Source: Acidobacterium sp.
GTDB taxonomy: Bacteria > Acidobacteriota > Terriglobia > Terriglobales > Acidobacteriaceae
Assembly (NCBI GenBank): GCA_003152595.1
Contig: PMAM01000043.1
Span: 22,863-37,517, forward strand
Direction: 5' to 3'
Length of the DNA: 14,655 nt
A program made the position numbers and the translations under genes. A model generated the notes under the pieces. It made no database searches and had not been told where the DNA came from. It saw only the letters and a list, made by a program, of their open reading frames with translations. Positions within the stretch are counted from its first letter, which is position 1. Every line of letters starts with the position of its first letter. Shown here in pieces: positions 6,033 through 14,445 of this stretch.

Positions 6033-9000
6033 ATGCGATCCATGCGTTTGGCTTGTCTCTTTTTGGCAGTGGGGGCTCTGGTTCTCTCGGGATGTTCAGG
6101 AAATGGCGGCGGCGGTTCCACGGCACCCACGGCGCTTAGCTATTCAGCAGCGGCCCCGGTCTTCGTCAGGGGAGTAGCCATCGCGCCGGACAATCCGGCA
6201 TGCAGCGGGGCTGTAACTTCCTGGACCGTGAGCCCCGCTTTGCCCGCCGGTCTTACGCTGAATGCCGGCACGGGAATCCTGAGCGGAACACCCACGGCTG
6301 TGGCGGTCACGGCCACCTATACTGTGACGGCAGCCGGCGCGGGCGGCAGTACCACGACAACCCTGTCAATCACGGTGAACGATCAGGCGCCGGCGAAGTT
6401 CAGCTATGCCGCGGGGACCGTAACGTATACCGTCGGCGAGCCAATCACGCCGAATGGACCGTCGAACAGCGGCGCCGCGGTGATCTCTTACGGTATGAGC
6501 CCCACACTTCCCTCTGGCCTGAGCTTTAGCACGACGACGGGCGTCATTACCGGAGACCCGACTGCCGTATCGCCAGCAACCAGTTACACAGTAACCGCCA
6601 CGAACTCGGGCGGCACCGCCGCCGCAACTGTGACCATCACGGTGAACCCCGCTGCGTCAGCACCTCTGGCATCTCCAGCAGGTTTGGCGTACAACCCCGG
6701 CGACGCCATCTACACCGTTGGCGTTCCCATCCCGGAAAACTATCCAACCAGCACCGGCGGGCCGCCGCTCACGTACTACAATTCAGCCGGGACAGAGGTC
6801 TACGCCTACACAGTCTCTCCTCCGCTCCCTCCGGGCCTCTATCTGAGCGGCACATCGGCCACCCTCGGTGACAATGGCACCGGTGTCATCAGTGGAATCC
6901 CGCAGCAGGCGGTTGCCAAAACCACATACACCATCACGGCTTCCAACTCGGCCGGCAGCACCACCGCGCCCCTGACCCTTACGGTCAATCCGGCAGACCA
7001 ATCCCCGTCGGGCCTTGCTTATAGTTTCCCCGCGCCGGTATATGTCGCCGGCTTGCCGATTACCCCGGACGTTCCGGTAACAAACTCCACGATCGGCTCG
7101 TCGGGCACCTACAGCATCAACCCACCTCTTCCCACCGGGCTGAGCTTCGATCCAGGCAGCGGCACCATCAGTGGGACTCCCGCCGCAGTACCCTCCACGA
7201 TTGTCCCTCCCCCTTACACACCCGCCGTTAGCTCTCCTCAGCCATCCACTGCGACCTATACAGTGACCGCCACCAACCCGGCGGGCAGTACAACCGCGCC
7301 CGTTACCATCACGATCTATAACTCGCCTCAGTCCGTACCGAATTTGGCCCAGTCGATTACGCCTCCGCTGGCAATCGCCGGATCCAGCTTCCAGTTTCTC
7401 GACACCGGCATGACTGTGACTGATTCGTTTAACCCCAAGGTAGCTCCCGTAGAGTGGATGGCAGGACAGGCGGTCAGCACTGCGGTAAGGCCGGATAGCT
7501 CGACCCTGCTGGTTCTAACCAGCGGATTCAACCGCGTCTTTCAGGGCCCGTTCCCGATTTTCGATCCCCTCTTCTCGACGGAGTACATTTTTGTCTTCGA
7601 CATCACGGGTAAGTCGCCCGTCTTTAAGCAAGCCATCCCCGTTCCCAACGCTTATCACGGGATCGTCTGGGATCCATTGATTCAAAATCACACGTTCTAT
7701 GTCTCCGGCGGCATGGGCGATGCGCCGTTCGGGACCGATCCCATACCATACACGCTCCCCAATAACGGCGACAACATCCACATCGTCACGCTGCAAGGGG
7801 ATGGAACTTATCAGCCTGTCGCCGAGCTGGATCTGGGCAAGGCTGGTGCCGTGGCCACCGGACATCCCTCCGGCAACGGTCTTCCTGTCCCGAACAATCA
7901 ATTCGCCTCGGTCAATAGTGCAGTGTTTGTAGCTCCTATGGCTGCAGGCCTGGCAATTTCCAAAGACGGCCAAACCCTGATCGTCGCCAATTACTACAAC
8001 GACTCCATCACCATTTTCACCGGTGGCCTGAGCATCTGGATGGATCAATGGCAGACGCCCGCAGCATCGGCACAGGGTGGAGTGGGCCTACTGCCAGGAA
8101 ACGAACTCGACCTTCGCCCTGGCAAGGCTGCTTCATCGCCGGCTCAAGGTACGCCGGGCGGTGAATATCCGTTTTGGGTCGCCATCGCCGGCAACACCGG
8201 CCCTGGCGCAACCGCCTATGTGTCAAGCATGCGCGACCGCGAAATCGACGTGGTGAACCTCGGGGAAGTTTGCGGCCACGGGACCACCGGGCCCAGTTGC
8301 TTCATGACCGTCAATCCTTCCGTCACGGCGCGGATTCCCGTCAAGGGCCAGCCCAACAAGATGACGCTGAACAGCACGAACACGCTCCTCTATGTCGCCG
8401 AAGATGAGTCAGACACGGTGGACGTGATCGATCTCGACCCCCAGGACAAAGGAGTCCCAGGCCAGACCGGCGCCCCCCGCTTGAACACCGTAATTGAAAC
8501 CATCCCCGTCATCGCGCCCGCGTCCGACATGCAGTCCTTTGCCCTGACGCAATATACCGGAGCGAACACCAACAGCGTGACCCTTTCACCGGATGAAACA
8601 CAGCTCTTCGTGACCAACGGCAATCTGAACGACATTGCTGTGGTACCGCTGAGCAAAACCAATACCGGCGACCACGTCACGGGACTCATCCCTACCGGCT
8701 GGTATCCCAACTCGGTCAGCTTCAGCACCGATGGCAGCTGGGCCTACGTCGTCAATTCGAAGTCGCCTACCGGGGCCAATCCTGACTGGTGCTACGTCTA
8801 CGGACCCCAGGGTTATCCCACCTGCATGTCGGCCAATGAGTACAATCCTCAACTGACCAATGCCGGCCTGCTGAGCTTCCCGGTAGCAGGCGCCATGGCG
8901 GCGCTTCCACAACTGACGAAGCAGGTAGAGAGCAATAACCGCTTCGGCGCCACCTCCACCACCGGCCCCGTTTTGGCCGCCGTGGAGCAGGGCGTCCAGC

Positions 9001-10439
9001 ACGTGATCTATATCCTCAAGGAGAACCGAACCTACGACCAGATTCTCGGCGACCTCGGCCGCGGCAACGGCGATCCGTCGATGGCTTTGTTCGGACAGTC
9101 GATTACGCCGAATGAGCATAACCTGGCGCAAACCTTCGTCACACTCGATAACTTCCGCGCCAGCGCTGAAACCAGCAACGACGGCTGGCCGTGGAGCACC
9201 TCCGCCCGCGCACCGGATGTCATCGAGCACCAGTTCCCGGTCAACTACGCGCAACGAGGACTCAGCCTCGACTCGGAGGGCCTCAATCGCAATGTCAACG
9301 TTGCCCTGCCCACCCTGGCCCAGCGCCAGGCTTCCGATCCACTCATGCCCGGCGGAGCTAATAGCCCCGATGCCGAGGACGGCGAGGATTTGCTTCCGGG
9401 TCAAACTGACGTTGCCGCCCCGGATGGACCTGACGATGAAGTGAACACCGGCTATCTGTGGGACAACGCGCTTCGCGCGGGACTCACCGTTCGCTCCTAT
9501 GGTTTCTTCATCGATACCAACTGCTATAACGAACCCAGTTGCCAGACGTCTCTCGCCCACGATCCGTTCTCGACTAAAACCGTCGTCGCCCCGTCCTCGA
9601 ATGTCGCGCTCTCGCCCTATACCGACCCTTACTTCCGCGGCTTCGATCCCGCCTTCCCGGATTATTACCGCTTCAAGGAGTGGGAACGTGACTTCGACAC
9701 CAATTACGCGGCGGGCGGTCTCCCCAGTCTGACCCTGGTCCGCTTCATGCACGACCACACCGGTAACTTCGCAACCGCGATCGACGGCGTGAATACTCCC
9801 GATCGCGACGTCGCCGATAACGACTACGCCGTCGGCTTGCTGGTGCAAAAGATAGCCAACAGTCCAATCTACAAAAACAACACCCTCATCTTTGTCGTGG
9901 AAGACGACTCGCAGGACGGCGGAGACCATGTCGACTCCCACCGCACCACGGCGTTTGTGGCCGGCGCCTGGGTCAAGAATGGAGTGGTCTCGACCGCCTA
10001 CAACACCATCGACTTCATTCGCACTATGGAAGAAGTCCTGGGCCTGCAGCCGATGAATCTGAACGACGCCCTGGCGACGCCCATGTCCGATGTTTTCAAT
10101 ACCTCCTCCGCCCCGTGGACCTTCACCGCGACTCCTGCCTCGATTCTTTACTGCACCAGCCTCCCGCTGCCTGACCCCGCGCAGTCCTGTCTGAATCCCA
10201 CGCCGGACGCCGCCTACTGGGCGCGCGTCACCAGGGGGATGGACTTTAATGATGCAGACCGCGTCGACGTCGGAGTCTTCAACCGTATTCTCTGGAAGGG
10301 GCTCATGGGTAATCGACCTTATCCCGCCGCACCGACCGGATTCGACCTGAGCCGAAACCGCGACCAGTTGCTGGCGCGTTACCGGAAGTCGCTCGCACGC
10401 AAGGCGGCTCTAACTTCACCCAAACCCTCTCAGAACTGA
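6033..10439 (+). CDS. Giant surface lipoprotein: Ig-like repeats, beta-propeller and PF04185 phosphoesterase domain
   Basis: A 1468-residue protein. The signal ends in lipobox LSGC followed by a Gly-rich tether. Residues ~32-430 are four putative-Ig (He_PIG-type) repeats, each with a LP.GL....G..SG.P core and a TYTVTA.N..G ending. Residues ~431-990 look like a YncE/YVTN beta-propeller: repeated segments such as GLAISKDGQTLIVANYY, NTLLYVAEDESDTVDVID and SLSPDETQLFVTNG-type strands. Residues ~990-1400 are a phosphoesterase (PF04185; AcpA/phospholipase C superfamily) with ENRTYDQ (E997, N998), AETSNDGW (T1047-S1048, candidate nucleophile region), MHDHTGNF (H1240, H1242) and EDDSQDGGDHVDSHR (D1291, D1292, D1298, H1299, H1303). 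This propeller-phosphoesterase pairing is widespread in Acidobacteriota. Likely a surface-tethered phosphomono- or diesterase; substrate unknown. Start chosen on the AGGAG at 6023. It is divergent from the phosphatase operon and 245 bp before the receptor gene. Confidence 0.9.
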   Translation: MRSMRLACLFLAVGALVLSGCSGNGGGGSTAPTALSYSAAAPVFVRGVAIAPDNPACSGAVTSWTVSPALPAGLTLNAGTGILSGTPTAVAVTATYTVTAAGAGGSTTTTLSITVNDQAPAKFSYAAGTVTYTVGEPITPNGPSNSGAAVISYGMSPTLPSGLSFSTTTGVITGDPTAVSPATSYTVTATNSGGTAAATVTITVNPAASAPLASPAGLAYNPGDAIYTVGVPIPENYPTSTGGPPLTYYNSAGTEVYAYTVSPPLPPGLYLSGTSATLGDNGTGVISGIPQQAVAKTTYTITASNSAGSTTAPLTLTVNPADQSPSGLAYSFPAPVYVAGLPITPDVPVTNSTIGSSGTYSINPPLPTGLSFDPGSGTISGTPAAVPSTIVPPPYTPAVSSPQPSTATYTVTATNPAGSTTAPVTITIYNSPQSVPNLAQSITPPLAIAGSSFQFLDTGMTVTDSFNPKVAPVEWMAGQAVSTAVRPDSSTLLVLTSGFNRVFQGPFPIFDPLFSTEYIFVFDITGKSPVFKQAIPVPNAYHGIVWDPLIQNHTFYVSGGMGDAPFGTDPIPYTLPNNGDNIHIVTLQGDGTYQPVAELDLGKAGAVATGHPSGNGLPVPNNQFASVNSAVFVAPMAAGLAISKDGQTLIVANYYNDSITIFTGGLSIWMDQWQTPAASAQGGVGLLPGNELDLRPGKAASSPAQGTPGGEYPFWVAIAGNTGPGATAYVSSMRDREIDVVNLGEVCGHGTTGPSCFMTVNPSVTARIPVKGQPNKMTLNSTNTLLYVAEDESDTVDVIDLDPQDKGVPGQTGAPRLNTVIETIPVIAPASDMQSFALTQYTGANTNSVTLSPDETQLFVTNGNLNDIAVVPLSKTNTGDHVTGLIPTGWYPNSVSFSTDGSWAYVVNSKSPTGANPDWCYVYGPQGYPTCMSANEYNPQLTNAGLLSFPVAGAMAALPQLTKQVESNNRFGATSTTGPVLAAVEQGVQHVIYILKENRTYDQILGDLGRGNGDPSMALFGQSITPNEHNLAQTFVTLDNFRASAETSNDGWPWSTSARAPDVIEHQFPVNYAQRGLSLDSEGLNRNVNVALPTLAQRQASDPLMPGGANSPDAEDGEDLLPGQTDVAAPDGPDDEVNTGYLWDNALRAGLTVRSYGFFIDTNCYNEPSCQTSLAHDPFSTKTVVAPSSNVALSPYTDPYFRGFDPAFPDYYRFKEWERDFDTNYAAGGLPSLTLVRFMHDHTGNFATAIDGVNTPDRDVADNDYAVGLLVQKIANSPIYKNNTLIFVVEDDSQDGGDHVDSHRTTAFVAGAWVKNGVVSTAYNTIDFIRTMEEVLGLQPMNLNDALATPMSDVFNTSSAPWTFTATPASILYCTSLPLPDPAQSCLNPTPDAAYWARVTRGMDFNDADRVDVGVFNRILWKGLMGNRPYPAAPTGFDLSRNRDQLLARYRKSLARKAALTSPKPSQN
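6126..7322 (+). repeat. Four tandem He_PIG-type Ig-like repeats (within the phosphoesterase gene)
   Basis: Repeat units end near residues 116, 205, 319 and 430, each closing with a TxTVN- or TITIYN-type strand. Units one and two are ~85-90 residues; three and four are ~110 because of loop insertions, including a Pro/Ser-rich one in unit four. The repeats are diverged at the DNA level, so this is a protein repeat and not a recent DNA duplication. Such domains usually space or anchor a catalytic domain at the surface. Confidence 0.8.
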
Positions 10440-10470
10440 TCGGAGCCGGCCGCTCGCGAGCGGCGCCGAT
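10439..10470 (+). terminator. GC-rich hairpin at the end of the phosphoesterase gene
   Basis: A perfect 14-base palindrome CCGCTCGCGAGCGG (10450-10463) is flanked by ATCGG (10439-10443) and CCGAT (10466-10470), which can close a longer stem. It begins at the stop codon. No T-run follows, so it would be an atypical terminator or an mRNA 3'-end stabiliser. Confidence 0.5.
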
Positions 10471-10498
10471 TACTAAAGTTTGGCGATGGATACCGAAG

Positions 10499-10517
10499 GG
10501 CGAGGATTGCCCTCGCC
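10499..10517 (+). other. Short hairpin in the intergenic spacer
   Basis: GGCGAGG (10499-10505) pairs with CCTCGCC (10511-10517) over a five-base loop. There is no T-run. It may act with the palindrome just upstream. Confidence 0.4.
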
Positions 10518-10540
10518 GATCAGGTTAGGCTGACTATGAG

Positions 10541-10564
10541 CCGGTTCGAAATGAATCGAACCGG
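10541..10564. promoter_or_regulatory. Nine-base inverted repeat upstream of the receptor gene
   Basis: CCGGTTCGA (10541-10549) and TCGAACCGG (10556-10564) are perfect arms around AATGAA, about 120-145 bp before the receptor start. This is the strongest operator-like palindrome in the spacer, but it could equally be a transcript hairpin. Confidence 0.45.
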
Positions 10565-10631
10565 CCGGTCGCCGGATGGCTCTGCGCGCGCATGGCAGAG
10601 ATCGATCCCCCTGACACACCTTGTCCCTAAC

Positions 10632-10656
10632 AACGGAGTTCCAGGCACTCTCCGTT
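10632..10656 (+). promoter_or_regulatory. Leader hairpin before the receptor gene
   Basis: AACGGAG (10632-10638) pairs with CTCCGTT (10650-10656) over 11 bases. The left arm contains GGAG, so folding could hide a purine-rich stretch, though it is too far (~50 bases) from the start to serve as its ribosome site. Confidence 0.35.
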
Positions 10657-10676
10657 TAACAAAGGCCTTAAATTTC

Positions 10677-10706
10677 ATCCCAGGATGGGATTCTCAATGG
10701 AGAATC
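10677..10706 (+). promoter_or_regulatory. Two overlapping hairpins enclosing the receptor start codons
   Basis: ATCCCA-GGA-TGGGAT (10677-10691) encloses the ATG at 10685. GATTCTC-AATG-GAGAATC (10689-10706) places the ATG at 10697 in a four-base loop on a perfect seven-base stem. The two stems overlap at 10689-10691. This could control translation start. No strong ribosome site is seen for either ATG; AGGA at 10682-10685 is the best candidate for the second. Confidence 0.45.
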
Positions 10707-13705
10707 GTCCCGCACGCCCCATCGTTGGCTGCCTTCTTCTGTTTCTGCTCCCGCTCTGTTGCGCTGCGCAGATTGACCGCGCCGGCCTTAGCGGAACAGT
10801 TCTCGACAGTACCGGACGACGCATTCCCGGTGCCCACATCGGCGCGACCCAAATCGCAACCGGCGTCGTTCGTGAAACCGTCGCGTCCTCGAGCGGCACT
10901 TACGACATCCCCGAACTGCCGGTCGGTTTCTACCGCGTCGTGTGCTCCGCGAGCGGCTTTCAGCAGGTCACTATCGATGGACTTGAGCAAACTGTGGGAC
11001 ACACACGGACTCTCGACATTACTCTCCAGGTTGCGGGAGTCAGGCAGCAGGTGAATGTCTCCGCGCAGACCTCGGAGATGGATGAGACTACCGCTGCGCT
11101 CGGCGCACGCATCGAGCCGCGGCAATTCAAAGATCTGCCTCTGAACGGCAGAAACTGGTCCACCCTCACAGCCCTGGTCCCCGGCGCCGTCGATACCGGA
11201 GGCAGTAATCAGCGCAGCATCCGCTTCGCTGGCCGCGGCCTCGACGACAACAACTTCACCTACGACGGCATCGACGCCACCAACATTGTCAATCAGGCCC
11301 AGCAGCCCTTCGTCCGCCTCGCCATCCCCGTCGACGCTATCGAGGAATTTCGCATCGACACCATGCTCTTCACCGCCGAAAACGGAAGCACTCCCGGCGG
11401 CCAGGTCGCTGTCGTCTCGAAAGCCGGCTCCAACACCGTCCACGGCAACTTGTTTGAGTTCCTCCGCAACGACATCTTCGACGCACGCGAGCCCATCGAC
11501 ACGCTCAACCCCCACAAGCCCGCCTTCCGCCTCAACCAGTTTGGCGCCAGCCTCGGCGCCCCCATCGTCCGCGACCGCACTTTCCTCTACTCCACCTATG
11601 AGGGTCTTCGCCAAACTCTCGGGCAAACCCTGCCTGGCTTTGTCCCATCCGACGCGCTCCGGGCTCAGGTCGCCGCTGCCAGTCCAGCCCTCGTTCCCAT
11701 TCTTGACGCCTACCCTGAAGAAACACTACCCGTTCCCGGCAGCACGCAGGTCGCCGAGTTCGTAGGCTCCGGCCGCCAGCTCGACCACGAAAACTCCGCC
11801 ATGCTGCGCCTCGACCATCACTTCACCGGCGCCGACTCCGTCTATCTCCGCTTCAACTTCGACTCCGCCATCAGCAACGTTCCTCTCGTTCAGGGCGGCA
11901 GCTATCTGAACGACAAGCAGCAGATAGCCTCCCGTCCGGTTAATGGCGAACTCGAATCGATGCACATCTTCTCGCCCACCCTGGTCAACGAACTGAAGTT
12001 CGGCTTCAATCGCGGCAATGTCTATACGACCAACCAAAGCGCTCTCGGGCTGCCGTTTGCCGTCTCCATCTCCGGCCTTACCACGCTGTCGAACAACCAG
12101 TTCAAGCCAGGCGTTGGCAACTCCTTCTCCTGGATCGATAACCTGACCATCGTCCGCGGCAACCATATCCTCAAGCTCGGCGCCGAGGTTCGCCGCATTG
12201 AACTCAACCAGGGAAACACGCCCTCCGGCACCGTATCTTTCTCCTCTATCTCCAGCTTCGTGGCGAATCAGGTCAGCTCCGCCACTTATGCCGCGGACCT
12301 TCCGGTCAACGGACTGCGTAAGACCGAGGTCTACTCGTATGCGGAAGACGAGTGGAAGCTGCAACCCAATCTCACCCTGAACCTCGGCGTGCGCTACAGC
12401 TTCTACAACATCTTCCACGAAGTCCACGGCAAAGCCATCCCCTTCGACTTCGCAACCTGTGGTCCCCAGGGCTTTTGCGGCGCGGGCGCAAGCTTCGGCA
12501 GTCCCGATACACTCGACGTCGATCCGCGCATCTCGGTCACGTGGGCTTCCGCGGCTCTTGCCTCCAAAACTATCATTCGTGGCGGCTTCGGCCTTTATCA
12601 CGGCGATGGCCAGTTAGACGATCAGAATCTTCCCATCAGCAATGAAGTAGGTCGTTACTCACTCAGCGCGAAAAGCACTCCTGGTCTGTCCTGGCCAGTT
12701 ACTGCTTTCCTCAACGGTCCCGGCACCGTTTCGCCTCGCGACATGGACCGCAATCGCAAGGACATGTATGTCAGCCAGTGGGGTCTGTCGATCCAGCAAG
12801 CTCTGCCTCACGACCTTGTCGGCACAGTCTCCTACGCCGGCAGCAAAGGCACTGACCTGCTCACCACGTCGTACCTGAACCTGATCGATCCAACAGCCGG
12901 TCTGCGCCCCAACCCTAACTTCGGCCAGGTAGAGTATCGCGGCAATCGCAATAACAGTTCGTACGAAGCATTCGTAGCCAGTCTCCAGCGCGGCTTTACC
13001 CGCGGTCTGCTTCTCTCCGCCAACTACGTCTTCTCCCACGAAATCGATCAGGACTCGGCAGGCGGCGGCGATTCCGATTTTCCTCAGAATCCGGCCTGCA
13101 GGGCCTGCGAGCGCGCATCAGGGGACTTTGACGTCCGCCACGTCCTCACCGCCAACGCCATCTACGACCTTCCCTTCGGTCGTGGCAAGGCTTTCCTCTC
13201 CCAACCCACCATTGCTGGAGCCATCCTCGGCCGTTGGAGCGTCACGACGGTCGCCACCGCACGCTCCGGTCTGCCGATCAACATCACCGAAGACCGCTCC
13301 AGCACCTCGGTCGCGACAGGCTACACCACCAACCAGCGCCCCAATCGCGTGCCCAGAATCTCTCTCGCTCCTGCGGGCGGCCAGGGCATCGACAACTGGA
13401 TCAATGCCGCGGCCTTCTCTTTGGTCACCGGCTCGGGCTATGGCGATTCCCCGCGCAACCTGGCCCGCGGCCCCAATCTCTGGCAAACCGATTTCGGCCT
13501 CGCCAAGCGCATCCCTATCTCAGAACGCATCGAGCTGCAGTTCAGCAGCCAGTTCTTCAACCTCTTCAACCGCGCGCAATACGGCCAGCCTCTGGCTGAT
13601 TTTTCGTCAGCCACCTTCGGCCAAATCATCGGCACTGTGAATCCCGGCCCGGTCGGAACAGGAACTCCGCGTCAAATGCAGTTCGCCTTACGGCTCGAGT
13701 TCTAA
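10685..13705 (+). CDS. TonB-dependent receptor with carboxypeptidase-regulatory-like N-domain (Oar-like)
   Basis: A 1006-residue outer-membrane protein. A signal peptide ends near CCAAQ (residues 25-29). Residues ~33-117 form a carboxypeptidase-regulatory-like beta-sandwich (GLSGTVLDSTGRRIPGA, SSGTYDIPELPVGFYRV). A plug region follows at ~145-255, with the LPLNGRNWSTL signature (151-161), RFAGRG and FTYDGIDATN, and VSKAGSNTVHGNLFEF at its end. The rest (~260-1006) is an outer-membrane barrel ending in LRLEF, with the terminal Phe typical of barrel proteins. This class takes up or binds large substrates using TonB energy; cargo is unknown here, and no clear TonB box is seen. The start is uncertain: ATG 10685 is given, ATG 10697 (MENRPARP) is equally compatible with the signal peptide. 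It lies 245 bp after the phosphoesterase gene, on the same strand, with structured DNA between, so probably a separate transcript. A role in importing products of the neighbouring hydrolases is only an inference. Confidence 0.9.
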   Translation: MGFSMENRPARPIVGCLLLFLLPLCCAAQIDRAGLSGTVLDSTGRRIPGAHIGATQIATGVVRETVASSSGTYDIPELPVGFYRVVCSASGFQQVTIDGLEQTVGHTRTLDITLQVAGVRQQVNVSAQTSEMDETTAALGARIEPRQFKDLPLNGRNWSTLTALVPGAVDTGGSNQRSIRFAGRGLDDNNFTYDGIDATNIVNQAQQPFVRLAIPVDAIEEFRIDTMLFTAENGSTPGGQVAVVSKAGSNTVHGNLFEFLRNDIFDAREPIDTLNPHKPAFRLNQFGASLGAPIVRDRTFLYSTYEGLRQTLGQTLPGFVPSDALRAQVAAASPALVPILDAYPEETLPVPGSTQVAEFVGSGRQLDHENSAMLRLDHHFTGADSVYLRFNFDSAISNVPLVQGGSYLNDKQQIASRPVNGELESMHIFSPTLVNELKFGFNRGNVYTTNQSALGLPFAVSISGLTTLSNNQFKPGVGNSFSWIDNLTIVRGNHILKLGAEVRRIELNQGNTPSGTVSFSSISSFVANQVSSATYAADLPVNGLRKTEVYSYAEDEWKLQPNLTLNLGVRYSFYNIFHEVHGKAIPFDFATCGPQGFCGAGASFGSPDTLDVDPRISVTWASAALASKTIIRGGFGLYHGDGQLDDQNLPISNEVGRYSLSAKSTPGLSWPVTAFLNGPGTVSPRDMDRNRKDMYVSQWGLSIQQALPHDLVGTVSYAGSKGTDLLTTSYLNLIDPTAGLRPNPNFGQVEYRGNRNNSSYEAFVASLQRGFTRGLLLSANYVFSHEIDQDSAGGGDSDFPQNPACRACERASGDFDVRHVLTANAIYDLPFGRGKAFLSQPTIAGAILGRWSVTTVATARSGLPINITEDRSSTSVATGYTTNQRPNRVPRISLAPAGGQGIDNWINAAAFSLVTGSGYGDSPRNLARGPNLWQTDFGLAKRIPISERIELQFSSQFFNLFNRAQYGQPLADFSSATFGQIIGTVNPGPVGTGTPRQMQFALRLEF

Positions 13706-14214
13706 GCCGTGGCGCCGAATCCTCTTGAATAGATGCAATGCTTCATAAAGAATCCGGATAGCGCGCGGGTCCACAGAATCGGGGAAGCTTTCCATGTTTC
13801 GAAATGTCAATCACTTTTAAAAAAGGATTCATGGAGCAGGTTAGTGCCAGGCGGTCAAACAACGCGGCATCGATCGCAGCACGCAATCCGTTGCCTCTGA
13901 GCTTCCTTGTTCGTCTGTTTCTCGACAGAGAATCTCTCCCCCGGACGGGGTCTGCCCGATCGTCATGCAGCTTTGGGACAAGCACCTCGCCTCGTCGTGG
14001 CACGAGAACGAAGCCGAACATGAAAGGGCGCCGTCTGAGGACGACAAAGCAGTGATTGACATGATCAATCGGGCGCAGAAGGAGTCCACACCCATACATC
14101 CGGAGCAACCACCGGACATCGACGATATTCATTTTTCCCATGTCAGCCGGCTGATCATCCCGAAGAAAGGCAAATGGGTGCGTTGCTCCGCGCGAAACAA
14201 CCAAGGCTGGTTGA
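13706..14214. other. Gene-poor stretch downstream of the receptor
   Basis: About 500 bp without a recognisable gene. An open plus frame from ATG 13965 reads MQLWDKHLASSWHENE... and stays open to the window edge, but it shows no family motif in this part and further on runs out of frame across phage gene remnants. Nothing here is called as coding. Confidence 0.5.
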
Positions 14215-14445
14215 GCTCTGGTTTGCGTGTATTCCCGCCTTCGGTACGTGCCAGTCGTGCCGATGCGGTCGGTGACGGACAAGCGCAGCCGGCTGCAGAC
14301 CGTGGCGCCGATCATCAAGAACGGCACAGTCTCTTCCCGCTGACCGAAGCAACGAGCTGCTCGGCCAGATCTTCAATCTCGGCATCGAATCGCGCGACGA
14401 TCTGTGCGACGGGCTTACAACATTGCTCCAGGGGTTGGTGGATCC
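14215..14445 (+). pseudogene. Remnant of a phage terminase large subunit, C-terminal part
   Basis: Conceptual reading needs two frame changes. One frame (codons from 14242) gives RYVPVVPMRSVTDKRSRLQ and then TVAPIIKNGTV; a short piece in the next frame gives LFPLT; a third frame from 14351 gives NELLGQIFNLGIESRDDLCD followed by GLTTLLQGLVD. This matches the C-terminal nuclease end of terminase large subunits, where a DK.(S/A)RLQ.VAP...NG.V.FP segment is followed by G(V/I)E..DDL.D.L..L. Each frame change fits one lost base (near 14313-14320 and 14343-14349). The catalytic acidic pair near the end is kept as DDL. No start or upstream ATPase part is present, so this is a decayed fragment. Confidence 0.6.

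Noticed and set aside
8586..9941. A 451-codon minus-strand open frame.
   Set aside because: It lies wholly opposite the propeller and phosphoesterase domains, with no motif and no signal; it is a GC-rich shadow.
13743..14327. A 194-codon minus-strand open frame downstream of the receptor.
   Set aside because: It shows no recognisable domain, is Arg-rich and runs antisense to the terminase remnant; not supported as a gene.
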